DNA of 64,000 bases from an uncultured Oscillospiraceae bacterium (GCA_910579485.1 CAJTVO010000002.1:1-64000), one strand, 5' to 3'. Positions 31,438-42,972 are shown, numbered from the stretch's first letter. Numbers and translations are program-made. The notes: generated by a model from the letters alone, not told the origin.

Positions 31438-32100
31438 TCATTCCGCCAGCTTGAAGCCGATCCCCCACACTGCCTCGATGACCTCCCCCGCCCCGGCCTC
31501 CCGGAGCTTCCGGCGGAGATTGCTGACATGTACCTTTAACGAACTCTCCACGCAGTCCGGCGTATCCATACTCAGCTGCTCCAAAAGCTGAGATTTCGTA
31601 ATCACTTGCCGGGGATTCTGCATCAGCAGCTTCAAAATGCCATACTCCGTGCGGGTCAGGCGGACAGCCCCGCCGTCCACCGTTGCCTCACGGGTCTCCG
31701 GGGCAAGAGCGATCCCCCTGTACCGCAGAATCCCGTCCTGCCGGGACTGCTGGCGCAGCTGGACCGCAATGCGGGCCAGAAGCTCCCGGGTGTCAAAGGG
31801 CTTGGTCAGATAGTCGGCGGCTCCGCCCTGGAGCAGGTCCACCTTGTCCTCCACCGCCGCCCGGGCGGAGAGGACGATCACCGGTATCCCGGTCAGATTG
31901 GGCAGTACCTCCTCCCCGTTCAAGCCGGGCAGCATCAGGTCAAGCAGGATCAGGTCGGGACGCCTGTCCTCCAAAAGCATGAGGGCTTCCGTGCCGGAGT
32001 AGGCCCGCAGAACGCCATACCCCTCCCGGCGCAGAAGCTCCTCCAGCATGTCCCCGATATAGACGTCGTCATCCACAATGGCAATCACAGAACCTGTCAT
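31438..32100 (-). CDS. OmpR/PhoB-type response regulator
   Basis: 220 residues. Receiver domain with the acidic pair DDD (10-12), phospho-acceptor Asp in LILLDLMLPG (about 53), Lys in LTKPFD (about 103); winged HTH 125-220 with KVHVSNLRRKL and a closing GIGFKL. The start overlaps the stop of the phosphodiesterase gene (ATGA). No kinase is adjacent. The unpaired kinase at 22661-23554 is the obvious partner, with the ABC operon as target. Confidence 0.92.
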   Translation of the reverse strand: MTGSVIAIVDDDVYIGDMLEELLRREGYGVLRAYSGTEALMLLEDRRPDLILLDLMLPGLNGEEVLPNLTGIPVIVLSARAAVEDKVDLLQGGAADYLTKPFDTRELLARIAVQLRQQSRQDGILRYRGIALAPETREATVDGGAVRLTRTEYGILKLLMQNPRQVITKSQLLEQLSMDTPDCVESSLKVHVSNLRRKLREAGAGEVIEAVWGIGFKLAE

Positions 32101-32555
32101 AGAGCAAGCTCCACCTTTTTAAAGGAATATCCCCCCTCTTCGTCTGTGTCCAGCAGGACCATGGTAGGCGCAGACCGGGGAGGCCGGGGATAGGAGCAGC
32201 TCCCCGGATTCAGCCACAGGCGGCCCATGATCCGCTCCTGGGCGTACTGGTGGGTATGGCCGCAGATCACTACGTCCACCCCCGTCAGGTTCCACGGGAC
32301 GTCGGAACGGCGGTGAGTCACACAGAAGGAAACGCCGCCCAGGTCGATGCGCATCAGCCGTGGCAGCTCCTGGGCCCAGCTGCCCCAGTCGTTATTGCCC
32401 CGCACGCCGTACAGGGGCGCCAGGCTGTCCAGCTCCTGGGCCACCGAAGGGTCGTCAAAATCCCCCGCGTGGAGGATGCAGTCCACGCCGCGCAGGCGCT
32501 CCTTCACCTCCGGACGCAGGCGTCCGTGAGTATCTGAGATCACGCCGATCCGCAT
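32097..32555 (-). CDS. YfcE/MJ0936-type metallophosphoesterase
   Basis: 152 residues. All metal motifs are present: ISDTHG (6-11), HAGDFDD, GNNDWG, VTHR and GHTHQY. Such small enzymes hydrolyse phosphodiesters in the cytoplasm; natural substrate unknown. Located between ligA and the response regulator gene, with 15 bases to ligA. Confidence 0.88.
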   Translation of the reverse strand: MRIGVISDTHGRLRPEVKERLRGVDCILHAGDFDDPSVAQELDSLAPLYGVRGNNDWGSWAQELPRLMRIDLGGVSFCVTHRRSDVPWNLTGVDVVICGHTHQYAQERIMGRLWLNPGSCSYPRPPRSAPTMVLLDTDEEGGYSFKKVELAL

Positions 32556-32570
32556 GTACGGTCCCTCCTT

Positions 32571-35274
<2,704 letters not shown>

Positions 35275-35334
35275 GGATCATCACCTCACGTCCAGCCTAT
35301 GAGAGAACAGCTTTTCCCTATTCCTCTGTGTGTC

Positions 35335-35551
35335 AAAAAAGATGCTTTGCATCTTTTTTGAGAAGGGCTTCGCTTCGCTCTGCGCCTCGGTTGTGCGCCT
35401 TTGGCGCACAATTCGACGCTCGCTCCGCGCAAAGTGTTTTTCCCACGTACACGCCGCGGGAAAAACGATTTCATTTTATTTCGCGCCTGCGGGCGCGAAA
35501 CTCCCGTGGGCCGCCCATGGGGCGGCCTAACGCCTGCGGAGGGCTTTTTTT
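35335..35551. repeat. Cluster of five intergenic hairpins
   Basis: Perfect stems at 35335-35345/35349-35359 (with A and T runs, a bidirectional terminator), 35391-35399/35403-35411, 35436-35444/35458-35466, 35479-35487/35492-35500 and 35509-35516/35520-35527. A further T run follows at 35545-35551. The gap between yunB and murD holds no gene. Confidence 0.7.
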
Positions 35552-35568
35552 GACAGGTTGTATTCCGT

Positions 35569-36948
35569 TTATTCCGGCAGGGCCGTCACTAGGTCCTTAA
35601 AGACCCGGCCCCGCTCCTCGAAATTCCGGAAGCGGTCGAAGGAGGTGCTGGCGGGAGAGAGGATCACCACGTCCCCTTCCCCAGAACGCCCGTCCGCAAG
35701 GCGGACCGCCGACCGGTAGTCTGCCGCGGTCAATATTTCCAGGTCACGATAGTTGTCCGCCGTCTGGACGGCCTCCCGGATGACCTGCTCCGTAGCACCG
35801 CAGAGGATCAGAAGCTTCACGTGGTCGTTGACTTCTGGACCCAGGGGGGCGTAGCTGATCCCCTTGTCCTTGCCTCCGGCGATGAGGATCACCTTCTCCG
35901 GGAAGGAACGCAGGCCCGCGATGGTACGGCTGGGGCTGGAGGCGATGGAGTCGTTGTACCACCGGACGCCCCGGCGCTCCCGCACCAGCTCGATCCGGTG
36001 CTCCACCCCGCCGAAGGTCCGGGCAAAGGCGCGGATGGTCTCGTCCGGCACCAAGCCCTGGACGGCGCAGATGGCCGCCATGTAGTTCTCGACATTATGG
36101 ACTCCCGGCAGGAGTATGTCCGCCAGCGGCAGCACCGGGCGCTGGCCGGAGGCGTCCCGGTACCAGATGGCGTCCTCCTGGATATAGCAGCCACTTTCGG
36201 GCTGCTGGTCTGAGGTCCGGGTGAAATACAGCACCTTTGCCGGTGTCCGGGCGGAAAGGTCACGGGCGATCTCGTTGTCCCAGTTGCACACCGCGCGGTC
36301 ACCGGTGGTCTGATGGGCCAGTAGGTTGGCCTTGGCGGCGACGTATTCCTCCATGTCTGTATGGACGTCCAGGTGGTTGGGGGCCAGGTTGGTCACAACG
36401 GCGATATGGGGGCTCCGGTCCATGGTCAGCAGCTGGAAGGAGCTCAGCTCCACCACCGCCCAGTCCGTGGGGCGGATGTCGTCCGCCTCGCTGAGCAGCG
36501 GACGGCCGATGTTGCCACCCAGGTGGACCGTATGCCCCGCCGCCTCCAGGAGGCGGGCAATGATGGTGGTGGTAGTTGTCTTTCCATCGCTGCCGGTGAC
36601 GCCCAGAATGGGACAGGGGCAGACCTGGAAGAAAACCTCCATCTCCGAGGTGAGGACGCCGCCCCGGGCCCTGGCCTCCTCCAGGTAGCGGGGATGCAGG
36701 CCGGGGGTGCGGAAGATCACGTCGTGGTCCAATCCCTCCAGGTAGTCCGGACCCAGGCGCAGCTTGCAGCCCGCGGCCTCCAGCTCATCCCCCAGAGGGC
36801 CCAGGACCTCCCGGTCCTTTTTATCGCAGGCGGTCACATTGATCCCCGCGTCCAGCAGGAGCTTTAAAAGAGGGCGGTTGCTGATGCCGATGCCGGTCAC
36901 AGCAACACGCTTGCCTCTCAGCGTGTTCAGATAGTCGCGCAAAGTCAT
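35569..36948 (-). CDS. murD: UDP-N-acetylmuramoyl-L-alanine--D-glutamate ligase
   Basis: 459 residues, full length. N-terminal UDP-binding domain, ATP loop GVTGSDGKTTTT (113-124), central NHLDVH metal/substrate motif and C-terminal ligase domain with YNDSIASSPSRTIAGLRSF. Adds D-Glu to UDP-MurNAc-L-Ala in the cytoplasm. AAGGAGG precedes the ATG. It stands alone, away from the dcw cluster. Confidence 0.97.
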   Translation of the reverse strand: MTLRDYLNTLRGKRVAVTGIGISNRPLLKLLLDAGINVTACDKKDREVLGPLGDELEAAGCKLRLGPDYLEGLDHDVIFRTPGLHPRYLEEARARGGVLTSEMEVFFQVCPCPILGVTGSDGKTTTTTIIARLLEAAGHTVHLGGNIGRPLLSEADDIRPTDWAVVELSSFQLLTMDRSPHIAVVTNLAPNHLDVHTDMEEYVAAKANLLAHQTTGDRAVCNWDNEIARDLSARTPAKVLYFTRTSDQQPESGCYIQEDAIWYRDASGQRPVLPLADILLPGVHNVENYMAAICAVQGLVPDETIRAFARTFGGVEHRIELVRERRGVRWYNDSIASSPSRTIAGLRSFPEKVILIAGGKDKGISYAPLGPEVNDHVKLLILCGATEQVIREAVQTADNYRDLEILTAADYRSAVRLADGRSGEGDVVILSPASTSFDRFRNFEERGRVFKDLVTALPE

Positions 36949-37038
36949 GGTCGTTCCTCCTTGCCTTCTCTTTGGTCTATTATACCACCCGTTCAGGGAG
37001 AAAACAACAAATTTATCCAGCTTCGCCGGTTTCTTTCG

Positions 37039-37067
37039 TTGACAAGCCGCGTCTTCTCCTGTAGAAT
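37039..37067 (+). promoter_or_regulatory. Promoter of rnpB
   Basis: Near-consensus: TTGACA (37039-37044), 17-base spacer, TAGAAT (37062-37067), 7-8 bases before the first base-paired residue of the RNA. Confidence 0.85.
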
Positions 37068-37072
37068 AAGGG

Positions 37073-37458
37073 GTGAGTAAGACAGACAGTCGCGTGACGG
37101 CGCGAAAGCTCCGTCATGAGGAAAGTCCGGGCTCCATAGGGCAAGGATAACGGGTAACGCCCGCCGAAGGCGACTTCAGGAAAAGTGCAACAGAAATAAA
37201 CCGCCCGGCATTGGATGCCAAGGCACCCAGCGCCTGGTAAGGATGGAAAGGCGAGGTAAGAGCTCACCCATCGGCTGGAGACTGTCCGATGCTGTAAACT
37301 CTATCCGGAGCAACACCGTGGAGAGAACTTGGATCATGTATCTGCGATCCTCGACCGGCCCGGTCGTTCTCGAGGAGGTGGCTGGAGCGGTCTGGCAACA
37401 GGCCGCCTAGATAGATGACTGTCAAATACAGAACCCGGCTTACAGTCTTACTCGACAT
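37073..37458 (+). ncRNA. rnpB: RNase P RNA, class A
   Basis: Catalytic RNA that matures tRNA 5' ends. The P1 helix closes the molecule: GAGTAAGAC (37075-37083) with GTCTTACTC (37445-37453). The universally conserved blocks are present: GAGGAAAGTCCGGGCTCC (37118-37135), ACAGAAATAAACCGCC, GTAAGAGCTCACC and the 3' block ACAGAACCCGGCTTA. Length about 385, normal for class A. Ends are estimated from P1, the promoter and the terminator. Confidence 0.95.
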
Positions 37459-37492
37459 AAGGGAAAGTACCTCGGAGGTGCTTTCCCTTTCT
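37459..37492 (+). terminator. Terminator of rnpB
   Basis: AAGGGAAAG (37459-37467) pairs with CTTTCCCTT (37481-37489) with an inner ACCTC/GAGGT helix, then TTCTTCTT. Confidence 0.85.
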
Positions 37493-37523
37493 TCTTGAAA
37501 AACGTTTTGGTCCGGAGGAGCTT

Positions 37524-38855
37524 ATGAAAACACAAGACGATCTTCAATTTGACGCGCGGTCCGTTCTCGTCGTCCCGTCCCAGCGGCAGCTGGCGTGGCA
37601 GAGGATGGAGTTTTACGCCTTTATCCATTTTTCGGTGAACACCTTCACCGGCCGGGAGTGGGGGGACGGCACGGAGCCTCCCTCCTGCTTCGCTCCCGCG
37701 CGGCTGGATACGGACCAGTGGGCCCGGTGCATCCGGGACGCCGGGATGGGCGGGGCCATCCTCACCTGCAAGCACCACGACGGCTTCTGCCTCTGGCCCA
37801 GCCGGTACACGGACCACACCGTCGCCAACAGCCCCTGCCCCAGGGACGTGGTGGGGGAATTTTCCGATTCCTGCCGCCGGTATGGGCTGAAATTCGGGGT
37901 CTACCTCTCCCCCTGGGACCGGAACAGCGCGCTGTACGGGACGGGCAAGCCCTACGACGACTATTTTGTAGATCAGCTGCGGGAGCTTCTGACCCAATAT
38001 GGCCCCGTCTTCTCCGTCTGGCTGGACGGGGCCTGCGGCGAGGGGCCCTGCGGGAAGCGGCAGGTCTATGACTGGGCGCGATATTACGCCGTGGTCCGGG
38101 AACTCCAGCCGGACGCCTGTATCAGCGTCTGCGGCCCGGACGTCCGTTGGTGCGGCAATGAGGCGGGGCACACCAGGAGATCCGAATGGAGCGTAGTCCC
38201 CCGGCGCGCTCGGGATACGGAGAAAATCCAGGAGAAGTCCCAGAGCGAGGACAGCGATGCGTTCCGGCAGCGGAAGATATCCGCCGGTGACGAGGACCTG
38301 GGCAGCCGGGAGGTTGTCCGGGAGGAGCCGGACCTGGTGTGGTATCCGGCGGAGGTCAACACCTCCATCAGGCCCGGGTGGTTCTATCATCCGGAGGAGG
38401 ACGGTCAGGTGAAGTCTTTGGCGGAGCTGGTCAGTATCTACGAGTCCTCCGTGGGCGGGAACGCCGCCTTTCTGCTGAACGTCCCGCCCACACCGGAAGG
38501 GCTTGTCCATGAAAACGACGCCGCGCGGCTGAGAGAGCTTGGCGCGTATCTCAGGGAGACCTACCGCCGAGACCTGGCAAAGGACGCGCGGATCGTTCGG
38601 ACGGAGGACGAGGTCCAGCTCCTGTGGCCGGAACCGGTGGCCGTCTCCAGAGTCGTCCTGATGGAGGACATTACTAAGAGCCAGCGGGTGGAGGCCTTCG
38701 CCGTCTATGACGGCAGCGGGGCGAAGGTCTACGAGGGCACCGTGATCGGCTATAAGAAGATCGTCCCGCTGGAGGGGGTCGTGACGGACCGTCTGACCAT
38801 CCGGGTCCTGGAAAGCAGGCAGGAACCCATCCTGATCTTTACCGGCGTGTACTGA
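37524..38855 (+). CDS. GH29 alpha-L-fucosidase, cytoplasmic
   Basis: 443 residues, GGAGGAG before the ATG. The (beta/alpha)8 catalytic domain starts with FIHFSVNTFTGREWGDG, contains the substrate His pair (H84-H85 in CKHHDGF) and the nucleophile D168 in VWLDGACGEG. A beta-sandwich domain follows from about residue 345. There is no signal peptide, so it acts on fucosides that have been imported. No sugar transporter or fucose pathway gene is nearby. Cuts alpha-linked fucose from glycans or oligosaccharides. Confidence 0.88.
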   Translation: MKTQDDLQFDARSVLVVPSQRQLAWQRMEFYAFIHFSVNTFTGREWGDGTEPPSCFAPARLDTDQWARCIRDAGMGGAILTCKHHDGFCLWPSRYTDHTVANSPCPRDVVGEFSDSCRRYGLKFGVYLSPWDRNSALYGTGKPYDDYFVDQLRELLTQYGPVFSVWLDGACGEGPCGKRQVYDWARYYAVVRELQPDACISVCGPDVRWCGNEAGHTRRSEWSVVPRRARDTEKIQEKSQSEDSDAFRQRKISAGDEDLGSREVVREEPDLVWYPAEVNTSIRPGWFYHPEEDGQVKSLAELVSIYESSVGGNAAFLLNVPPTPEGLVHENDAARLRELGAYLRETYRRDLAKDARIVRTEDEVQLLWPEPVAVSRVVLMEDITKSQRVEAFAVYDGSGAKVYEGTVIGYKKIVPLEGVVTDRLTIRVLESRQEPILIFTGVY

Positions 38856-38976
38856 GCTCCCGTCCGGCTTCCAGGAAGTGGACAGGTTTTGCATACTTTT
38901 TCGCACAAATATCTATTATACTGCATAAGCTGTTCCTATAGAATAACAGCAAGAACAGATCGTCAGGAGGCAGCTT

Positions 38977-39861
38977 ATGAAACAGCCTGTTTTTTCCGGC
39001 TCCGGCGTGGCCATCATCACGCCCTTTACCAATGACGGTATCGACTACCCCGCCCTGGCCCGCCTGCTGGACTTCCAGCTGGAGAACGGCACGGATGCCA
39101 TCATCGTCTGCGGCACTACCGGCGAGGCCGCAGCCATGAGCTATGAGGAGCGCGTGCGCGCCATCGAGGCCGTGGTGCGCCATGTGGACGGCAGGGTCCC
39201 GGTCATCGCCGGGACCGGCTCCAACAATACGGAAAACGCCATCACCCTGTCCAGAGACGCCTCCAGCGCCGGTGTGGACGCTTTGCTGGTGGTAACGCCC
39301 TTCTACAACAAGGCTACCCCAAAGGGACTCATCCGCCACTACACGGCGGTCGCCGACACGGTGGAGAAGCCCGTGATCCTCTACCACGTGCCCTCCCGGA
39401 CCGGGGTGAAATGTACGGCGGAGATCTACGCCGCCCTGGCGGAACATCCCAACATCGTGGGCGTAAAAGAGGCGGGCGGCGACCTGGCGCTGGTGCAGAA
39501 GACCCGGGAGCTGTGCCCGGAGGATTTCTACATATGGTCCGGCAACGACGACGAGACCGCCCCCATCATGCTCTTCGGCGGCAAGGGGGTCATCTCCGTG
39601 GCGGCCAACGTGATGCCCGGGGAGATGCACCGGCTGACGGAGGCCTGCCTGAAGGAGGACTTCGTTACCGCTGGGAGGATGCAGCTGGAGCTGCGGAAGC
39701 TCTGCGAAGCGCTGTTCTGGGAGGTGAACCCCATCCCCGTCAAGACGGCTTTGGCTATGATGGGGTACTGTCAGGAGCGTTTCCGCTCCCCCATGTGCGA
39801 GATGGAGCCGGAGAACCGGGAACGGCTTGCGGGCGTGCTGGCGGAGTACGGATTGATTTAA
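38977..39861 (+). CDS. dapA: 4-hydroxy-tetrahydrodipicolinate synthase
   Basis: 294 residues. Catalytic Thr pair in CGTTGE (47-48), Tyr136 in YHVPSRTG, Schiff-base Lys164 in GVKEAGGD. Condenses pyruvate with aspartate semialdehyde: first step to diaminopimelate, lysine and the spore dipicolinate. AGGAGGC precedes the start. No dapB or lysine riboswitch next to it. Confidence 0.95.
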   Translation: MKQPVFSGSGVAIITPFTNDGIDYPALARLLDFQLENGTDAIIVCGTTGEAAAMSYEERVRAIEAVVRHVDGRVPVIAGTGSNNTENAITLSRDASSAGVDALLVVTPFYNKATPKGLIRHYTAVADTVEKPVILYHVPSRTGVKCTAEIYAALAEHPNIVGVKEAGGDLALVQKTRELCPEDFYIWSGNDDETAPIMLFGGKGVISVAANVMPGEMHRLTEACLKEDFVTAGRMQLELRKLCEALFWEVNPIPVKTALAMMGYCQERFRSPMCEMEPENRERLAGVLAEYGLI

Positions 39862-39919
39862 CGGATTGACTTCTCTCCTCCCCTGCGTTAGAATAGGAAA
39901 AACGCAGGGGGGATTTTTT

Positions 39920-41017
39920 ATGGCGGAAACCATTTATATTGATGCCGGCCCGTCGGATGGCCCGTCCGGCATTATCTTTGAGCGGGAAACAAAGGTCATC
40001 TATACCGGTCTGGAGGTCCTGACAGAGGAAGAAGGACCTTTTCTTGCGGAAGTCTCCCGGCTGTGCGGCGTTCATTTCTTCCCACGGGGGCAGGCCCCGG
40101 AGATCCCACTGTACGCCGTGCCCTATCTGGAGGTGTTTGCTTCGGACGGCAGGGGCGGATGGTTCGCCGCAACGTCAAAAGGAGGAGACGGACCTCTGTA
40201 CCACATTGACCGGGACCGGTCCGTGTGTCTTTTGTCAGACTGCTATCGGGCATTTTTCAGCGAGATGATCTCCGACCCGGACTGGCGGCAAAAGAGCCTC
40301 CCCGGCGGGCCATGGCCCCGGCTGCCGGAGGACCCCGTGGGTCGGAAAGAGCTGGCAGCGAAACTGAGCGCCTCCGGTCCTTCCTTGAAGAAGACGGTTG
40401 ATCCCGGTCCCCTGCCCCGGGTATTTGCCTCCCGGGAGGAGGCGGAGCGGGAATTTCCTGTTCTGGACATGTGGACCGTCCTGCGGCAGGAGCGGGAGCC
40501 GAGATTCCAGATCCATCCCATGATGTCCCCCAAGGACCGGGAAGGCCGGGCCTTCGTCCATTACACCGCCTGGCGGGAGGCGTATACCGGACTGATGCCG
40601 GAGGCCGTCCTGGAGGCGCACACGCTGGAGCGCTGCCGGGAGTCTGCCCAACGGGGCAGCTCCGGCGATACCTTCGTGGCGCTGGACCGGGAGGACGGCG
40701 ACCGGGTGGTGGGATTTGCCGCGCTGTGCCGCTCTGCCCGGGATTTCGCCTCCGTGCCAGAGGCCGGGGAGATCGGTGCGTTGTACGTCCTGCAGGAATA
40801 CCAGGGGCTTGGACTGGGGCGGCAGCTGCTGGAACACTGTCTGGCATGGATCCCACGGCCCAGGGTGGCGCTGTTCGTGCTGGAGGGCAATGAGAAGGCC
40901 ATCGGGTTCTATGAGCACATGGGCTTCCGGCCCACCGGGCACAGGATCATGGATGAGCGGGACGGCGGCACGCTGGTCGAGATCGAGATGTGTCTGGAGA
41001 GGGACACCCATCAATAG
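39920..41017 (+). CDS. Two-domain protein: unknown N-terminal domain plus GNAT acetyltransferase
   Basis: 365 residues from the ATG at 39920 (GGGGGG site); an upstream in-frame ATG lacks one. Residues 1-~195: a domain that faintly recalls SUKH/SMI1-KNR4 proteins (YAVPYLEVFASDGRGGWFA... DCYRAFFSEMI), not certain. Residues ~200-365: GNAT fold with motif A YVLQEYQGLGLGRQLLE and motif B NEKAIGFYEHMGF. Substrate unknown. Ends at a strong shared terminator. Confidence 0.7.
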   Translation: MAETIYIDAGPSDGPSGIIFERETKVIYTGLEVLTEEEGPFLAEVSRLCGVHFFPRGQAPEIPLYAVPYLEVFASDGRGGWFAATSKGGDGPLYHIDRDRSVCLLSDCYRAFFSEMISDPDWRQKSLPGGPWPRLPEDPVGRKELAAKLSASGPSLKKTVDPGPLPRVFASREEAEREFPVLDMWTVLRQEREPRFQIHPMMSPKDREGRAFVHYTAWREAYTGLMPEAVLEAHTLERCRESAQRGSSGDTFVALDREDGDRVVGFAALCRSARDFASVPEAGEIGALYVLQEYQGLGLGRQLLEHCLAWIPRPRVALFVLEGNEKAIGFYEHMGFRPTGHRIMDERDGGTLVEIEMCLERDTHQ

Positions 41018-41018
41018 A

Positions 41019-41058
41019 GGACACCCCCGGGACTTTAGGCCTCCGGGGGTGTCCTTTA
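41019..41058. terminator. Terminator between convergent genes
   Basis: GGACACCCCCGG (41019-41030) pairs perfectly with CCGGGGGTGTCC (41043-41054), then TTTATC. Serves the GNAT gene and may serve the coat-protein gene on the other strand. Confidence 0.85.
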
Positions 41059-41066
41059 TCTTCCGG

Positions 41067-42599
41067 CTATCTTGCGCGCGGGATCAGCAGCAGGCGGTCC
41101 GGGGTGATCTGGCTCTCGTCCGCCAGCTCGTTCACCGACAGGATGCCCTCCCGGGTGGCCCGGTACTGCTTGGCGACGGCCCACAGGGTTTCGCCCTCCC
41201 CCATCTTCCGCAGGATCAGGGACGGCGCAGGATCCTGATTGGGGCTCTCCTCCTCCGTCTCCCCGCCGCTGACGCAGAGATAACGCCGCCGCCGGGTGGA
41301 GGAGACCTCGCACTCCACCGGGAAGCGCAGCTCAATGCCCTCCGGGGTGATGTTGGCGATGATGTCCCCGCGGCAGGAAGCCTCGCCCTGGCAGTCCAGC
41401 TCTCCGCCCTCCAGTTCGTCGGGGATGGACACGATGAACTCCTTCCGGACGCTGCCCATGGCCTCGTTCTCGTCCAGATACAGGCAGCGGGCCCAGGCGG
41501 GGATCTTCCACTCGCCGCCCTCCCGCTGGGCGCCGCCGCAGCCGATCTCCGTGTCGATCACCGAGCGGACGGCGGAGCCGGTCTCCAAAAGCTCCCGGAC
41601 GTTCTGACGCCGGACGCTCTGCTGGCTGTCCTCCCCCAGCTCCAGCTCATCCATCTGACAGGTGACGGAGGCGGCGGTGCTGTAGAGGTCGGCGATAAAG
41701 TCGATATCCAGCCGCTTCCACACCGTCACCCGGGCGCAGAGGGACACGGACAGGGTCATGACGCAGGCGTCGTCCGGGGCGCTCTCGCTGCCCACCCGGC
41801 AGTCCAGGCTCAGCAGACGGTAGGCCGCCTCGCTCTCGTCCTCCTCGTCGAAGCCGCCGCCCTCCAGTATCTGGGAGAAGGGCAGCTCCTGCTGCAAAAA
41901 ACCCAGCCTTCCGCCGGTCTCACGGTACAGCACCGACACGGACAGGAAGCCCTTTATCACCAGCTTGCTGCCAATGAGCTTGCTGTCGGTCCCCCGGACG
42001 TCCACCCGGGTCGACAGGATCTCCTCCGCGCCGCCCCGGCCCGGGGACAGGGGGAGCTCCTCGGAGAAGGAGAACTCCTTCTCCCGTACGCCAGCCGCCA
42101 CACGGGTCTGCTTCTGCTCCCGCAGCATCTGGACGCCCTCTCCCCCGTCTCCGGCCACGCCGGTAGCTACGGACAGGGACACGTGGCGGCTCATGGCGGG
42201 ATACAGCACCAGGTTCGCCCGGGTCAGCACCTTCCGGGGATTCAGGACCCGGGTGTCGATGCTTCGCAGCTCCCCCCGGATGTCCAGGTCCTCACAGGCC
42301 CCGTCCCCCTGTCCCTCGCCGTAGCATTGGAAGGGGATCTGGAAGTGCAGGGAGCGCAGGCCATCCTCCTTCTCCGGTATGTACAGCACCGATGCCTCCA
42401 CGCTGCCGCTGGCGCAGAAGCGCCCGTCCCCGGTCAGCTCCCGGCCGGTGAGGCACACCGTGCCGGTGGTGTCCACGATCCGGGCGATGTCTCCGCAGCT
42501 GTCCGGCACGATGTTTTCCCGCATGGTCTCGCAGGGAAAGGGGGCAAAGCGGAGGGTCTCATAATATTCGTGGTCCGCTTTTTGTAATTTCAATTCCAT
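41067..42599 (-). CDS. SPOCS-domain spore coat/engulfment protein with LysM (SipL-like)
   Basis: 510 residues from the ATG at 42599 (AAAGGAGG). Two or three SPOCS (DUF3794) modules, seen by repeated CETMRENIVPDSCGDIARIVDT, VLTRANLVLYP and VVIKGFLSVSVLYRE-like segments, then a C-terminal LysM at about 465-510 (MGEGETLWAVAKQYRAT...LLLIPRAR). SipL of C. difficile, with the same build, binds SpoIVA on the forespore. The next gene upstream is spoVM, which fits a coat-assembly operon. Confidence 0.85.
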   Translation of the reverse strand: MELKLQKADHEYYETLRFAPFPCETMRENIVPDSCGDIARIVDTTGTVCLTGRELTGDGRFCASGSVEASVLYIPEKEDGLRSLHFQIPFQCYGEGQGDGACEDLDIRGELRSIDTRVLNPRKVLTRANLVLYPAMSRHVSLSVATGVAGDGGEGVQMLREQKQTRVAAGVREKEFSFSEELPLSPGRGGAEEILSTRVDVRGTDSKLIGSKLVIKGFLSVSVLYRETGGRLGFLQQELPFSQILEGGGFDEEDESEAAYRLLSLDCRVGSESAPDDACVMTLSVSLCARVTVWKRLDIDFIADLYSTAASVTCQMDELELGEDSQQSVRRQNVRELLETGSAVRSVIDTEIGCGGAQREGGEWKIPAWARCLYLDENEAMGSVRKEFIVSIPDELEGGELDCQGEASCRGDIIANITPEGIELRFPVECEVSSTRRRRYLCVSGGETEEESPNQDPAPSLILRKMGEGETLWAVAKQYRATREGILSVNELADESQITPDRLLLIPRAR

Positions 42600-42666
42600 A
42601 TTGGGCGTCCTCCTTTTGCATATGGCGGCCTTTACTGGTCCCATTCTATGCGGAGGGCGGCCCATA

Positions 42667-42741
42667 TCATTCCTTCATTTTGAAGATCCTTTTCAAAATG
42701 CCGTTCAAAAACTTCGGGGACTTGACGACGACGATCTTCAT
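42667..42741 (-). CDS. spoVM: Stage V sporulation protein M (24 residues)
   Basis: A 24-residue peptide starting at the ATG at 42741 with GGAGG six bases upstream. Its core PKFLNGILKRIF lines up with PKFLGGIVRAML of B. subtilis SpoVM (26 residues), and the MK start and basic amphipathic helix agree. SpoVM lies flat on the convex forespore membrane and anchors SpoIVA, the base of the coat. The downstream SPOCS/SipL-like gene supports the call. It is 15 bases after a 47-residue membrane protein gene, so all three are probably one transcript. Confidence 0.8.
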   Translation of the reverse strand: MKIVVVKSPKFLNGILKRIFKMKE

Positions 42742-42756
42742 AGCAGCCTCCTTCCT

Positions 42757-42900
42757 CTACCTTCGCATACAGCCCCAGCCGCATCCGATCAGCAGTATCG
42801 CTACAAGGAACAGGAGGCATCCCGTGGGAAAGATCGCCGCGATCAGGATCCCCAGCCCCAGGGCCAGGGCGCAGACCCCCAGCCAGCGGCAGTATCGCAT
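42757..42900 (-). CDS. 47-residue membrane protein upstream of spoVM
   Basis: Short gene from the ATG at 42900 (GGGGGG six bases upstream) to the TAG at 42757. Two hydrophobic helices (about 7-23 and 26-42), few charges, Cys at 4, 10, 28, 39 and 44. Not recognised as a named family. The -10 TATAAT at 42932-42937 lies 32 bases upstream. Grouping with spoVM and the SPOCS gene suggests a sporulation role (inference). Confidence 0.6.
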   Translation of the reverse strand: MRYCRWLGVCALALGLGILIAAIFPTGCLLFLVAILLIGCGWGCMRR

Positions 42901-42931
42901 TTCCATCCCCCCTGTCTCTTGGTCTACTGTC

Positions 42932-42937
42932 ATTATA
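42932..42937 (-). promoter_or_regulatory. -10 element of the spoVM operon
   Basis: Minus-strand CGTATATAAT; no good -35 (TGTCAC at 18 bases). May be read by a sporulation sigma factor rather than sigma-A. Confidence 0.45.
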
Positions 42938-42972
42938 TACGGGACCGGCGGACGGGTGACAGGGGACGGGGC

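Noticed and set aside
38881..38940. Promoter or lysine riboswitch for dapA
   Set aside because: A TATACT is present at 38917-38922 but no acceptable -35, and the leader is too short for a lysine riboswitch.
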